A stretch of DNA of 64,000 nt, from positions 12,341-76,340 of the forward strand of contig CAZZZL010000015.1 of the NCBI GenBank assembly GCA_964658655.1, given 5' to 3'. Positions within the stretch are counted from its first letter, which is position 1. Every line of letters starts with the position of its first letter. The stretch is from G963692885 sp964658655 (lineage in GTDB: Bacteria; Acidobacteriota; Terriglobia; Terriglobales; Acidobacteriaceae). Both the position numbers and the translations under genes were made by a program. Positions 53,491 to 62,432 of the stretch are shown one piece after another. Below the pieces are notes generated by a model, which was not told where the DNA came from, searched no databases, and worked only from the letters and a program-made list of their open reading frames with translations.

Positions 53491-53682
53491 AGATGGCCTG
53501 TTCAAGCCTCATTATAAGCAGCTTAACGGCCATAGCCGGGCCAGCGCCCACAGGAGCCAATCCAGGGCACCGGCGGCCCTGAAAACGCGAGGGACCATCG
53601 TCCAGGGCAGCCGCTCGCCCAATTTCGGATGTGCACTAGGTCTCTAGCGGCCAAAAAAGTTACGAATTGCTGTTACTCCACC

Positions 53683-53712
53683 TTGGTAATACATACTTTG
53701 TGGACTTATACA
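53683..53712 (+). promoter_or_regulatory. Candidate promoter of the small membrane protein gene
   Basis: TTGGTA (53683-53688) and TATACA (53707-53712) are 18 bases apart, 42 bases before the ATG at 53754. The local sequence is AT-rich compared with its surroundings. Confidence 0.4.
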
Positions 53713-53753
53713 GAAAAAAATACTCTGGCAATCTCGTTCTTGAGGAAACACAA

Positions 53754-53963
53754 ATGTCCACTGCAACTACTTCTTACCCGAGCTACTCCCCCGTTCAGAC
53801 CGGCCTGCTCAGCAATGACCAGATCGCCATTGAATGCGCATGCAAAGAGGAAGCTCACGAACAGAACAACTTCTTCCGCGGCATTTTTGTCGCAGTGCCT
53901 ACGGGCCTGGCCATGTGGTTCTGCCTGTTGAAGCTTGCCAGCGTGATCGTTCACCATATCTAG
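53754..53963 (+). CDS. Small single-span membrane protein
   Basis: ATG 53754 is preceded by TTGAGGAAACACAA; 69 residues. The N-terminal 40 residues are polar with CACKEEAHEQNN. The C-terminal 27 residues contain one hydrophobic helix (GIFVAVPTGLAMWFCLLKLA) ending VIVHHI. It is a stand-alone gene with its own promoter-like boxes. No family recognised. The orientation would place most of the chain on one side of the inner membrane. Confidence 0.65.
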   Translation: MSTATTSYPSYSPVQTGLLSNDQIAIECACKEEAHEQNNFFRGIFVAVPTGLAMWFCLLKLASVIVHHI

Positions 53964-53965
53964 CT

Positions 53966-54625
53966 CTAAAGGGCACAGATGTCGCCTGTCTCGAGGATCG
54001 GGGTCCTATACCCATCCATCGCCACCCGCAGCATCGCCCTTCCCACCTGCTCCGTCGTCGTAACACTGTTCGGAAACAGTTTGAGCAACAGCGGCAATGC
54101 TGGTCGCGTAAAAGAATAAAGCAGGCGATAGAGCGGCGTTTTCGATCGAATACCGTGAAGTGGCTGGATCAGGCCGGGCCTGAACATATAGGCCGCCTTG
54201 AATGGCAATCGCAGCAGCGCATTCTCTGTTGCACCCTTCACTCTTGCCCACATCACGCCACCCTTCTCCGAACTATCTGTACCCGCCCCTGACACATACG
54301 TAAACGTCATACCAGGATTGAGCCGCGCCAGCGTGGAAGCCGCCGCCAGCGTAATGTCATAGGTGATGCGCCTGTACTCCGGCTCCTTCATGCCCGCGGA
54401 CGAAACACCAAGACAGAAGAAGCAGGCGTCGAAACCCCTCAGCTGGCCTTCGATGCCCGCATAGTTCGTCAGGTCTGCCGGCGTTACTTGGCGCAACTTC
54501 GCATTCGTCTCTGCGATTGTATTGCGGCCGATCGACGATACTTCGCTCACCCCGGCATCAAGCAGGCATTCGCGCAGAACACCCTGCCCCACCATGCCAG
54601 TCGCGCCGAACAGAATCACTCTCAT
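53966..54625 (-). CDS. NAD(P)-binding epimerase-like protein
   Basis: 219 residues. The Rossmann start is MRVILFGATGMVGQGVLREC. A YVSGAGTDSSEKGGVMWARVK region resembles the catalytic stretch of short atypical dehydrogenases, here with Lys but no canonical YxxxK. FRPGLIQPL matches the NAD-binding subgroup called HTATIP2-like. Substrate unknown. It converges on the small membrane gene and lies 25 bases after the MOSC gene stop codon region, perhaps in one leftward unit with MOSC and the esterase gene. Confidence 0.75.
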   Translation of the reverse strand: MRVILFGATGMVGQGVLRECLLDAGVSEVSSIGRNTIAETNAKLRQVTPADLTNYAGIEGQLRGFDACFFCLGVSSAGMKEPEYRRITYDITLAAASTLARLNPGMTFTYVSGAGTDSSEKGGVMWARVKGATENALLRLPFKAAYMFRPGLIQPLHGIRSKTPLYRLLYSFTRPALPLLLKLFPNSVTTTEQVGRAMLRVAMDGYRTPILETGDICAL

Positions 54626-54650
54626 CGCTTCTCCTCAGCCGGCCGGATCA

Positions 54651-55253
54651 TCAAACAGGCTGCAAGGATCGATGCGGCTCCTCCGGCAGCACTACCCCGA
54701 TAGCATTGCCGGCATGCACCGTTCCCTCCGCGATCACTATTCCCATTGCCCCTGACTTGCGGACAACCCCGCCCTGCTCATCGCGATCCAGCATCGCGGC
54801 CATCAGTCCAGGCCGAAAGCGGTCCATCAGTACACATGGAGAGCGCAGCCCCGTCAGCTCGACGATCGCCGAACCGCCCAGGTGCAGCCTGGTACCAACC
54901 GGCAATCGCAGCAGGGCCAGTCCAAGTGTCGTGATGTTTTCGCCAATATCACCCGGGTGCAGATGGAAGCCCTTCTGCGCCAGCTCCTCGAAAATCTCGG
55001 CCTGCAGCAGATGCACCTGCCGGAGATTCGGCCGGCCCGGATCCTTCCGCTTGTCATAAACGTGCTGGACCGTAGCCCCCAGGTGACCGTCGCCTTCCAC
55101 GCCGAGCCCGGCCAGCAGCTGGATATTCAGCTGCGGCTCCTTGCTGAAATGATGACCGCGCCTGCGGCACACCGCAGCAACCTTTGCGCCGACAACATTT
55201 GCCGCCGAAGGCTCCTCTGCCTGGACGGCCGGTCCTACTTCTGGCGTTCCCAC
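54651..55253 (-). CDS. MOSC domain protein
   Basis: 200 residues; the start overlaps the upstream esterase stop by about 19 bases, and shorter starts are possible. MOSC features are GDGHLGATVQHVYDKRK, RQVHLLQAEIFEEL, HPGDIGENITTLGL and the conserved Cys in LTGLRSPCVLMD. MOSC domains bind a persulfide or molybdenum cofactor sulfur and mobilise it. A role in sulfur delivery is inferred. The gene is likely cotranscribed with the esterase. Confidence 0.85.
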   Translation of the reverse strand: MGTPEVGPAVQAEEPSAANVVGAKVAAVCRRRGHHFSKEPQLNIQLLAGLGVEGDGHLGATVQHVYDKRKDPGRPNLRQVHLLQAEIFEELAQKGFHLHPGDIGENITTLGLALLRLPVGTRLHLGGSAIVELTGLRSPCVLMDRFRPGLMAAMLDRDEQGGVVRKSGAMGIVIAEGTVHAGNAIGVVLPEEPHRSLQPV

Positions 55254-56368
55254 AGTTCCTCATGCCGATCGTCATGGTAAAGAATGCTGACCACCTTACC
55301 CTCCGCATTCTTCTGGAAGATCAGCCGCGTGGTCCCGCCGTTCGGATAAAAGAACACAGTCGAAGTCTCCGGAAGAACCTCGGCCAGGTCGCCGGTGCGG
55401 TTCTTCACCATCAGCCGATCGGCGCTCCGGATGACCGACACCTGGCGCACGCCGTTGTCGTAATAGTCGCCCTCGTAGGCGTCGTAGATGTCCGGATCGA
55501 CTTTCGCCGGCACCGGGTGCAGCGGGATAATCAGCCGGCTCGAGGATGCATGTGCCGTCTTGATATCGTTCAAACGATGCGACAGGAACCACTGCGGCAG
55601 CGCCGGATCCGTGTAGGCCTTATCCCACGCATTGTGGTGCCAGCCTTCAAACTCCCACAAACGCACGTCCCCGCCATTCGCAACCAGTGCCTGGTACATA
55701 AGCTCCGACTGCTTAGGGACTACGACCGGATCGAGCAGACCATGGAACATCCACACCGGCGTTTTGCCGATAGCACGCGCATATTCGCGTGGAAGCTCAT
55801 CCTGCTGCTTCCACCGCCCCGGACGATACGACCAGAAAACTCCTCCCGACACAGGCGCGATTGCCGCAAACTTGTCAGGATAATTCTTCGCAATCTCCCA
55901 CGTCCCATAGCCGCCCAGCGATAAGCCGGTGAGATACTCGCGCTGCGGGTCGCCATTGAACTCCTGTACCTCGGCATCGAGGGCGCCGACCGCCATCGCC
56001 ATAATGTCCGGATCGGTCCAGTAGTGGTGGTAATAGGGGTCCTGCGGCATCACAACTACGAATGGCCACCTCTCCGGATGTGAACGGATCGCATTCGGCA
56101 GGCCTACCTGCGTCTCGTCCATGCCGTCCGATCCGCGCTCGCCGGAACCATGCAGAAACAGGATGATCGGCCATTTCTCATGCGGATTCCAGCTTTCCGG
56201 CAGGTACACCTGGTATTTGTAGCTGACGCCGTTCAGCGTAATCGTCCGGTTCAGAAACCCAGTATCCTGCGCATGGCTGTGGTGCAGCCGTCCGGCGGTC
56301 GCCGCCGGCAGCAGGGTAAAAGTCAGAAGAGTTGTGAGCAGATGGGGCAGCCAGGCTTGTCGCCTCAT
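55235..56368 (-). CDS. Secreted alpha/beta-hydrolase esterase (PHB-depolymerase/peptidase-like)
   Basis: 377 residues with a signal peptide (RQAWLPHLLTTLLTFTLLPA). FLHGSGERGSDG provides the oxyanion loop and Ser150 is the nucleophile in TGLSLGGYG. The Asp is in HGLLDPVV and the His in EGWHHNAWDK. The fold matches prolyl-oligopeptidase-type and feruloyl/carbohydrate esterase-like secreted hydrolases. A C-terminal ~75-residue domain (VDPDIYDAYEGDYYDNG) is like DUF3471-type lids. The substrate is unknown; it fits the many exported hydrolases of the organism. Confidence 0.82.
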   Translation of the reverse strand: MRRQAWLPHLLTTLLTFTLLPAATAGRLHHSHAQDTGFLNRTITLNGVSYKYQVYLPESWNPHEKWPIILFLHGSGERGSDGMDETQVGLPNAIRSHPERWPFVVVMPQDPYYHHYWTDPDIMAMAVGALDAEVQEFNGDPQREYLTGLSLGGYGTWEIAKNYPDKFAAIAPVSGGVFWSYRPGRWKQQDELPREYARAIGKTPVWMFHGLLDPVVVPKQSELMYQALVANGGDVRLWEFEGWHHNAWDKAYTDPALPQWFLSHRLNDIKTAHASSSRLIIPLHPVPAKVDPDIYDAYEGDYYDNGVRQVSVIRSADRLMVKNRTGDLAEVLPETSTVFFYPNGGTTRLIFQKNAEGKVVSILYHDDRHEELWERQK

Positions 56369-56442
56369 CTAGGCAGCATAACGCAGGCACGCGCCAATCC
56401 GCAGCCGGGCTATTTACCGTACCAACGATGGCTTCGTAAACA

Positions 56443-56476
56443 AGAAAAAGGCCAGTGCCCGTATCAGGCACTGGCC
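56443..56476 (-). terminator. Rho-independent terminator of the DUF6232-like gene
   Basis: GGCCAGTGCC and GGCACTGGCC form a 10-base stem with a short loop. On the minus strand the stem is followed by TTTTTC. It lies just after the gene ending at 56499. Confidence 0.85.
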
Positions 56477-56498
56477 CCGTTTCTCCGGAGGACTGTTT

Positions 56499-57101
56499 CT
56501 AGTGCGAAGATCCTGCAACTGCCAGCTTTCGAAGCGTGTTACCGGCGACCATGTATGGCCGCGTCTGTTCCGGTCGAACTGACTGCGAAGGCTTTTTGGC
56601 CACCAGTGCCGGACGGCCGGCCACAACACCATTCTCCGCCGACGGCGCCGTGCGCTGCCCCTTGCCCGGCATGATGCGGAAAACAGGAGCCTCGCTCACA
56701 ATGCTGCTGGACCGCTGATGCGCACGCTCTACTGCCTTCCCCAGCACCTGCTGCAGGCTCTCCACCATCACCCGGTCAGACGACGTCATCGCCCGGATAT
56801 ATCCCATTGCCGTGTCGAGCGCGATCGTATAACGCAGACCGCCTTTCCAGAAGGTCGCCGCGGCCACCAGCATGAACCCAACCACGCCGAGGTACAGGCT
56901 GCTCTTATGCATGAACACTGCCGCCAGCTCAAAGCTCAGGGCCGCGAACAACGGCGCCACTACCGGCATCCAACTGCGCTGGTGGTAAATCACCTCGACA
57001 TCCGAGATGCTCTGCAGCGGAAAGCTGCGATCACATACATAGAAGGACTTGTCGGTAACCAGTGCATTGCCAAGTTCGAAGAGTTCGACTTCACCAGACA
57101 T
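56499..57101 (-). CDS. DUF6232-like membrane protein
   Basis: ATG 57101 has GAGG at a good distance; earlier in-frame starts lack one. 200 residues. The N-terminal part is VSDVEV-like beta strands (LFELGNALVTDKSFYVCDRS, FPLQSISDVEVIY). Two hydrophobic helices follow (VVAPLFAALSFELAAVF and LYLGVVGFMLVAAATFW), then strands and a Ser/Arg-rich tail. The arrangement matches small bacterial membrane proteins of the DUF6232 type. The function is unknown. It is closed by a strong terminator. Confidence 0.65.
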   Translation of the reverse strand: MSGEVELFELGNALVTDKSFYVCDRSFPLQSISDVEVIYHQRSWMPVVAPLFAALSFELAAVFMHKSSLYLGVVGFMLVAAATFWKGGLRYTIALDTAMGYIRAMTSSDRVMVESLQQVLGKAVERAHQRSSSIVSEAPVFRIMPGKGQRTAPSAENGVVAGRPALVAKKPSQSVRPEQTRPYMVAGNTLRKLAVAGSSH

Positions 57102-57365
57102 AAGGAACCTCGGGACGACTTGCGACTCCTCTTTTATCTCCCGCGAACCCTCGTGTAGTGAATCGCCCATCGGTGTCATTACGTCAGTTTGGAAAATCAA
57201 CACCTTCTTCCTGCACACCATGCATCCGTTGCCGATAGGAAGCCGTACTCCTACCACTTCCGGCAAAGTGCCGTAGGGCAGGGGACTGCCCTTCAGCCCA
57301 TACCGGTCAGGGAACGAGGTGACCAGGCCCCGTTCCCCTTTTCTTTTGCCCCTCCCCGGCTTTCG

Positions 57366-58496
57366 CTAAGCCTTTTCACCTGCCTGCTTCGTCCAGTCCA
57401 CACCCTGCTTGTCGTTCCGGCTCGAACGGTCCGAGCCCGTCGACGACCGCTGCAATTGCGTTGCCCGCGCCTGGCTCCACATCTCCAGCATCCACCCCGG
57501 GTACTCGACAGGCAGCCGGCTCGCTTCGTCCAGTTTCTGCAGCTCCTCGGGTGAAAATTCGATCGAAACCGCTCCCAGGTTGTCCTCCAGCTGCTCCAAT
57601 CGCTTGGCCCCGAGAATGACGCTGGTCACCTGCGGCTGATACAGCAGCCACGCAATCGCCAGCTGCGCCACAGATCCGCCTTTCGCTTCGGCCATCTCTT
57701 TCAGCAGGTCGATGACGGTATAGGCTCGCTCCATCTCGACGGGCGGAAAAGCGAACGCCGTCCGGCGGCTGCCTTCCACGTCCTTCTGCTGTCGCGTGTA
57801 CTTGCCGGTCAGCAATCCACCGGCCAGGGGACTCCAGACCAGGAGCCCGACCTCTTCACTCTTGAGCATGGGGACAATTTCCCGTTCCAGGTCTCGCCCG
57901 GCAATCGTGTAATACGCCTGCAGCGAAGCAAAGCTGGCCCAGCCTCTCTGCTTCGAAATGCCCAGCGCCTTCGCGATCTGCCACGCCGCCCAGTTCGAGA
58001 CGCCAATGTAGCGCACCAGTCCCTGGTTGACCAGGTCGCTCAGAGCGCCGAGTGTTTCTTCGATCGGCGTCGCCGGATCGAATCCATGCAGCTGGTAAAG
58101 GTCAATATGCTCCAGTTGCAGCCGCTGCAGGCTGGCCTTCGCGCCATCAAGAATATGCGAACGTGACGAGCCACGCTGGTTAGGACCCTGGCCCGTTTCG
58201 CCAAAGACCTTGGTCGCGACCACGACTTCTGCCCGCTTGAGACCGAGATTCTTGAGGGCCTGGCCGGTTATCCGCTCGGAATTACCCGCGGAATACGTAT
58301 CGGCCGTGTCAATGAAATTGATACCGGCGTCAAAAGCGCGACGGAGCAGAAGATCGGCCTCCTCCTGTTGCGTGGCACCGATTGCACCGTAAAGTCCCGT
58401 TCCGCCAAAGGTCATGGCGCCGAAACATAGCTCCGAGACAAAGAGTCCCGTGCCGCCAAGTTTGTTGTAACGCATCGTGCGTTGTATATCGCTCAT
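57366..58496 (-). CDS. Aldo/keto reductase
   Basis: I start at ATG 58496, which has GGAG about 9 bases upstream; 376 residues. The TIM-barrel active site is visible: Asp/Tyr in DTADTYSAGNSE, Lys in VVVATKVFG, His in LYQLHGFDP. The NADPH-binding end is VILGAKRLEQLEDNL. The C-terminal ~25 residues are a polar extension (SSTGSDRSSRNDKQG). It is divergent from an AraC-type regulator, a pairing often seen for stress or aldehyde-detoxifying reductases. The substrate is unknown. Confidence 0.92.
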   Translation of the reverse strand: MSDIQRTMRYNKLGGTGLFVSELCFGAMTFGGTGLYGAIGATQQEEADLLLRRAFDAGINFIDTADTYSAGNSERITGQALKNLGLKRAEVVVATKVFGETGQGPNQRGSSRSHILDGAKASLQRLQLEHIDLYQLHGFDPATPIEETLGALSDLVNQGLVRYIGVSNWAAWQIAKALGISKQRGWASFASLQAYYTIAGRDLEREIVPMLKSEEVGLLVWSPLAGGLLTGKYTRQQKDVEGSRRTAFAFPPVEMERAYTVIDLLKEMAEAKGGSVAQLAIAWLLYQPQVTSVILGAKRLEQLEDNLGAVSIEFSPEELQKLDEASRLPVEYPGWMLEMWSQARATQLQRSSTGSDRSSRNDKQGVDWTKQAGEKA

Positions 58497-58665
58497 CGAA
58501 AGAATCTCCATCCTGCATAGGCCGGCCGGGCGATTTGCATGAACGAACCAGCGGCCTTAGTGCATTGGATGGATCAGTCCGGCGCTCGCATTGATCAATG
58601 CTGGGAGATCATTGCCTGATCCTCCGATTCGCCCGCATGACAGCTTCAGGAAGTGCAACACTTGA

Positions 58666-59619
58666 GTGAGCGTCGCCGTAAGGGAGTCGGAGTTGGAGCA
58701 GATACAGAAACTCGCAGCACTCATCACCGGCCAGACAGATGTCGACGGAGCCTACTGCACAGCCGTTAATGGCCTGTACCTCAATCGCCGCTCAAATCCC
58801 TGCTCGCCCCGCAACACGATCCAGAAGGCGGTCTTCTGCGTCGTTGCGCAGGGCTCAAAGAGTGTTCTGCTGAACAACGAACAGTACGTTTACGCGTCCG
58901 GGAAATACCTGGTGCTCTCACTTGATCTGCCGCTGGTCGGCGAAGTACTGCAGGCGACGCGCAAGGAGCCGATGCTCTGCCTCAGCATGGAACTCGACTT
59001 TGCCGAGATCAGTTCGCTGCTGCTGGAGACCAGCTTTCCCGCTACCACCCAGGCCCGCACGCAGAAGAGCCTTTACGTCAGCACCCTCAATGATGAACTG
59101 CTGGACGCCTTGATCCGCTACATGTGCCTGCTGCAGAAGCCGGCGCAGATTCCAGTAATGGCGCCCCTGCTTCGTCGCGAAATCTATTACAAACTGCTGC
59201 TCGCCGAGCAGGGCGGACTGCTCTATCGCCTGGCCACAGAAAACAGTCAGCTGCAGAGGATCACCGCAGGTCTCGACTGGCTGAGAAAGAATGCCTTGCG
59301 GCCTATCCGCATGCAGGAACTCGCCCGCGTTGTAAACATGAGCCCATCGACCATGCATGCGTGGTTCAAAAGCGTCACCAGTATGAGCCCGCTGCAGTTC
59401 CAGAAGCAGCTACGGTTACAGGAGGCACGGCGCATCCTGTTGACCGAGACGACAGATGCGACGACGGCTGCGCAGCGCGTCGGCTATGAGAGCCCATCAC
59501 AGTTCAGCCGCGAATACCGCAGGCTTTTCGGTGAACCACCGTTGCGGGACATTGAGCGCCTGCGGGCCACGCACGGCGCTGTGGATGGACCATTGCGCAA
59601 GCAAGTCAGATCAACTTAG
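58666..59619 (+). CDS. AraC family transcriptional regulator
   Basis: 317 residues. The N-terminal cupin-like domain (AraC_N type, GLYLNRRSNPCSPRNTIQKA, then VFCVVAQGSKSVLL) precedes two helix-turn-helix units near the C-terminus (MQELARVVNMSPSTMHAWFK and TAAQRVGYESPSQFSREYRR). The domain pairing matches the YqhC-like subgroup that controls nearby aldehyde reductases. It lies head-to-head with the aldo/keto reductase gene, so that gene is its probable target. The 169 bases between the starts contain no clear repeated operator. Confidence 0.9.
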   Translation: MSVAVRESELEQIQKLAALITGQTDVDGAYCTAVNGLYLNRRSNPCSPRNTIQKAVFCVVAQGSKSVLLNNEQYVYASGKYLVLSLDLPLVGEVLQATRKEPMLCLSMELDFAEISSLLLETSFPATTQARTQKSLYVSTLNDELLDALIRYMCLLQKPAQIPVMAPLLRREIYYKLLLAEQGGLLYRLATENSQLQRITAGLDWLRKNALRPIRMQELARVVNMSPSTMHAWFKSVTSMSPLQFQKQLRLQEARRILLTETTDATTAAQRVGYESPSQFSREYRRLFGEPPLRDIERLRATHGAVDGPLRKQVRST

Positions 59620-59641
59620 GCTGACTCTTCGCAGGCGACTC

Positions 59642-61162
59642 TTAGCTGTTATTCAGCGATTCCTGCAGCTTGCTGACCGTCCGGTTCAGGTCGGTATCGC
59701 GACGCCGTTCTTCATCGATCTTCGAGATGGAATGCATCACGGTCGTGTGGTGCTTGTTACCAAACTGACGCCCGATTTCCGGCAGCGATGCTTCGGTCAG
59801 CTGCTTTGCCAGGAACATCGCAATCTGCCGCGGGACCACGACTGCACGCGAATTGTTCTTCTGCTTGAGCTCTGCCACACGCATGCCGAAATGCTCAGCC
59901 ACCATCCGCTGAATCGCCTCGATGGTGATCTTGCGCACCTGCGTATCGATGAACTGCTTCAGGCACTGCTGCGCCGTCGGCAACGTGATTTCAAGCCCAT
60001 GCATCCCGGACCAGGCAATCAAACGCGTCAAAGCGCCTTCAAGTTCGCGAACATTCGTCCGCACATGCGAAGCAATAAACAGTGCGACTTCCGTCGGTAG
60101 AAGAGCGCGATCGTTCTCTGCCTTCTTCTGCAGAATCGCTACTTTCGTTTCGAGATCAGGCGGCTGAATGTCCGCGATCAAACCCCACTCAAAGCGCGAG
60201 CGCAGACGATCTTCAATCTCGGCAAGTTCCTTGGGCGGCCGATCGCTCGCAATCACGATCTGCTTCATGCTTTCGTGCAGGGCGTTGAACGTGTGAAAGA
60301 ACTCTTCCTGTGTCCGCTCCTTCTGCGCAATGAATTGGATGTCGTCGATGAGCAGCAGGTCGACTGTGCGGAATTTGTCGCGGAAACTGGTCATCTTGTC
60401 ATAGCGCAGTGAGTTGATCATCTCGTTGGTGAACTTCTCACTCGACGCATAGCAGATGGAGGCATTCGGCTGCCGGCGCTTCATTTCGTGGCCGATCGCG
60501 TGCATCAGGTGCGTCTTGCCCATGCCCACGCCGCCATACACGAACAGCGGGTTGTAGGCCTTGGATGGTCTCTCCGCCACAGCCTGCGCCGCGGCGCGGG
60601 CGAACTGGTTGCCATTGCCGATCACGAAGGCATCGAACGTATAGCGCGGGTTCAACTGCGCCGCACTGTTCCAGTCGAAGCGCTGCTGGGAAAGATTGTT
60701 TGGACCTGCAGTATTCTGCTGTGCGTTTGGCCGCGGGTTCAGAAGGCCATCCTGCCTCGGCGGCGCAGGGCGATGGCTCCCGTTCTCACCGCGATCACTT
60801 TTCGCCGGAGCAGCTGGCGCATTTCCGGCTCCATTCGCGGACCGGTCCGGGGCCGGCGGATAGCCGCCATCGTCGCGCGGGCGGACCATCGTCGGGTCTT
60901 CCTCGGGCGTCACAAACTTCACTTCGTCGAAATCCAACTCCAGCGCCTCGAGCGCTTCGTCGATCAGGTTTGCGTAACGGTCGACGGCCCGCTGACATTC
61001 CACTGTCGGGACGCGCACCACCAGCACGCGCTCACTCACGTGGCTGTACACCGTGGGCTTCAGCCACTGGTTGAACGACTGACGATTGGCTTTCTTTTCG
61101 AGAGCCGCCAGGATGCGAATCCATGGATCGACGACTGGCACCGGCGTTGGTACATACGACAT
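59642..61162 (-). CDS. dnaA: Chromosomal replication initiator DnaA
   Basis: 506 residues from ATG 61162 with AAGGAAG upstream. Domain I is residues 1-90. Domain II is a long disordered Pro/Asn-rich linker (about 91-165). The AAA+ domain has Walker A YGGVGMGKTH (209-218) and Walker B LLLIDDIQFI. C-terminal domain IV has the DNA-binding signature FGNKHHTTVMHSISKI. It converges with the AraC gene and is divergent from rpmH. The linker is longer than in Escherichia coli relatives but common in soil bacteria. Confidence 0.98.
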   Translation of the reverse strand: MSYVPTPVPVVDPWIRILAALEKKANRQSFNQWLKPTVYSHVSERVLVVRVPTVECQRAVDRYANLIDEALEALELDFDEVKFVTPEEDPTMVRPRDDGGYPPAPDRSANGAGNAPAAPAKSDRGENGSHRPAPPRQDGLLNPRPNAQQNTAGPNNLSQQRFDWNSAAQLNPRYTFDAFVIGNGNQFARAAAQAVAERPSKAYNPLFVYGGVGMGKTHLMHAIGHEMKRRQPNASICYASSEKFTNEMINSLRYDKMTSFRDKFRTVDLLLIDDIQFIAQKERTQEEFFHTFNALHESMKQIVIASDRPPKELAEIEDRLRSRFEWGLIADIQPPDLETKVAILQKKAENDRALLPTEVALFIASHVRTNVRELEGALTRLIAWSGMHGLEITLPTAQQCLKQFIDTQVRKITIEAIQRMVAEHFGMRVAELKQKNNSRAVVVPRQIAMFLAKQLTEASLPEIGRQFGNKHHTTVMHSISKIDEERRRDTDLNRTVSKLQESLNNS

Positions 61163-61605
61163 AGGCTTCCTTGCGCGTCAGACTTCAGCGGTTACATCCA
61201 GCCTTGAACGCAGCGGCAATGACCAGCAATGGGAGATGGTTGGCCACAGAAAATGGCTGTCTCGGGCTGGCTTGCTGGGTGGCGCGCTTCGATGAGCCGT
61301 TAAAGTTATCTGCTCATCAGGCTTTGGAGGTTCCTGGTCTGCTTGAAGTACGACGAAATAATCAGTAGGCGACGGAGCCGATACTAGCACAATCCGGAGG
61401 CGCAAAAACCAGCCCTTCGTGCGAAAAAAACACCGTCGTTCAGGGTTGCCCGCTGACGCTCCCGGAGTTGCACCATGCGTTGTGAAAAAGCGGTCCTCAG
61501 CCTTATCCTTTGCGGCTTCTGCCTCGATCGGCTATACTCAGGACTTGCCGTAGTTTGCTGGTAACACCGGCACAATTTCTCTCTACAGTTCAGGAGCGCC
61601 GTTCC
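61163..61605. other. dnaA-rpmH intergenic region
   Basis: This 443-base stretch is where many bacteria keep oriC. I looked for TTATCCACA-type boxes and found only poor matches (TTGGCCACA near 61239, TGTGAAAAA near 61481, the second being reverse-strand-like). No cluster is evident. It carries the rpmH promoter at its right end and presumably the dnaA promoter at its left. If it is an origin, its boxes are atypical. Confidence 0.4.
61510..61538 (+). promoter_or_regulatory. rpmH promoter
   Basis: TTGCGG (61510-61515) and TATACT (61533-61538) are 17 bases apart. They lie 68 bases before the rpmH start and match the sigma-70 consensus well. Confidence 0.65.
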
Positions 61606-61761
61606 ATGCCCAAGCGCACATTTCAACCTAACCGCCGCCATCGTTCCAAGACTCACGGTTTTCGCACGCGCATGAAGACCAAGAGTGGCGCCGCAGTTCT
61701 GTCACGTCGTCGCGCCAAAGGCCGTCACAAAGTTTCCGTGAGCGCAGGTTTCCGGGACTAG
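61606..61761 (+). CDS. rpmH: 50S ribosomal protein L34
   Basis: 51 residues, MPKRTFQPNRRHRSKTHGF, then RTRMKTKSGAAVLSRRRAKG. This is the highly conserved basic L34 chain. ATG 61606 follows CAGGAGCGCCGTTCC. It leads the rpmH-rnpA-yidD-yidC cluster, the standard arrangement near dnaA. The 239 bases to rnpA contain no identified gene. Confidence 0.98.
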   Translation: MPKRTFQPNRRHRSKTHGFRTRMKTKSGAAVLSRRRAKGRHKVSVSAGFRD

Positions 61762-62000
61762 CTGAACCGCGGGAGGTGATCTACTTCCCGGTCTCTCTCC
61801 CATCTGTATCCGGACAGGCCGGCGAATCTCGATAACCGCGGTCGGTACAGATTCCCAGCATCCACATCGCAATGAAATTGTGCCCGGCGTTGTCGAGGGA
61901 TCCGGACAGATCCGATCCATAACGGATTGCAAACCTCGCAGATACCTCCATGGCAGCACCAGACGTAGCGCATCCCGACGAGTCTTTCCAGGATTTGTCA

Positions 62001-62432
62001 ATGAACCATGACCGGCCTGAAACGCACTTCAAGGCCGCGCCTGCTCACGTTGCGTCGCGCCTGCGCAAGCACGCGGATTATCAGCGCGCCTACAAAGCAA
62101 GCCGCAAACAGTTCTCGCCCTCGATGACTTACTTTTACGCTCCGCAGCCCGAAGGTACTGTCGCCCAGGGCACCCGTATTGGCATCACCGCGGGCCGCGT
62201 CCTGGGCAATGCAGTGGAGCGCAACCGTATCAAGCGCCGCATGCGCGAAGCTATCCGCGCAGGTCAATCCCAGCTGCCGGCTGGCGTTGATATCATCCTG
62301 CATCCGCGCCGTTCTGTCCTCGACATGGCCTATGCGGAACTGCAGCTCGAAGTCGAGCGTATCTTCACCAAGGTTGCCGGAAGCAGAATCGCCGGCACAA
62401 AAACCGCAGCCGCTTCCAGCAAGCTCCGATGA
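62001..62432 (+). CDS. rnpA: Ribonuclease P protein component
   Basis: I use ATG 62001 (143 residues); an upstream in-frame ATG would add 17 residues that look non-conserved. The RNR motif region GNAVERNRIKRRMREAI binds the RNA subunit. The N-terminal RLRKHADYQRAYK is the 5'-leader binding face. The protein binds pre-tRNA leaders with the RNase P RNA. Its stop overlaps the yidD start (ATGA), so the two are translated together. The C-terminal Ala/Thr/Ser tail is longer than usual. Confidence 0.93.
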   Translation: MNHDRPETHFKAAPAHVASRLRKHADYQRAYKASRKQFSPSMTYFYAPQPEGTVAQGTRIGITAGRVLGNAVERNRIKRRMREAIRAGQSQLPAGVDIILHPRRSVLDMAYAELQLEVERIFTKVAGSRIAGTKTAAASSKLR

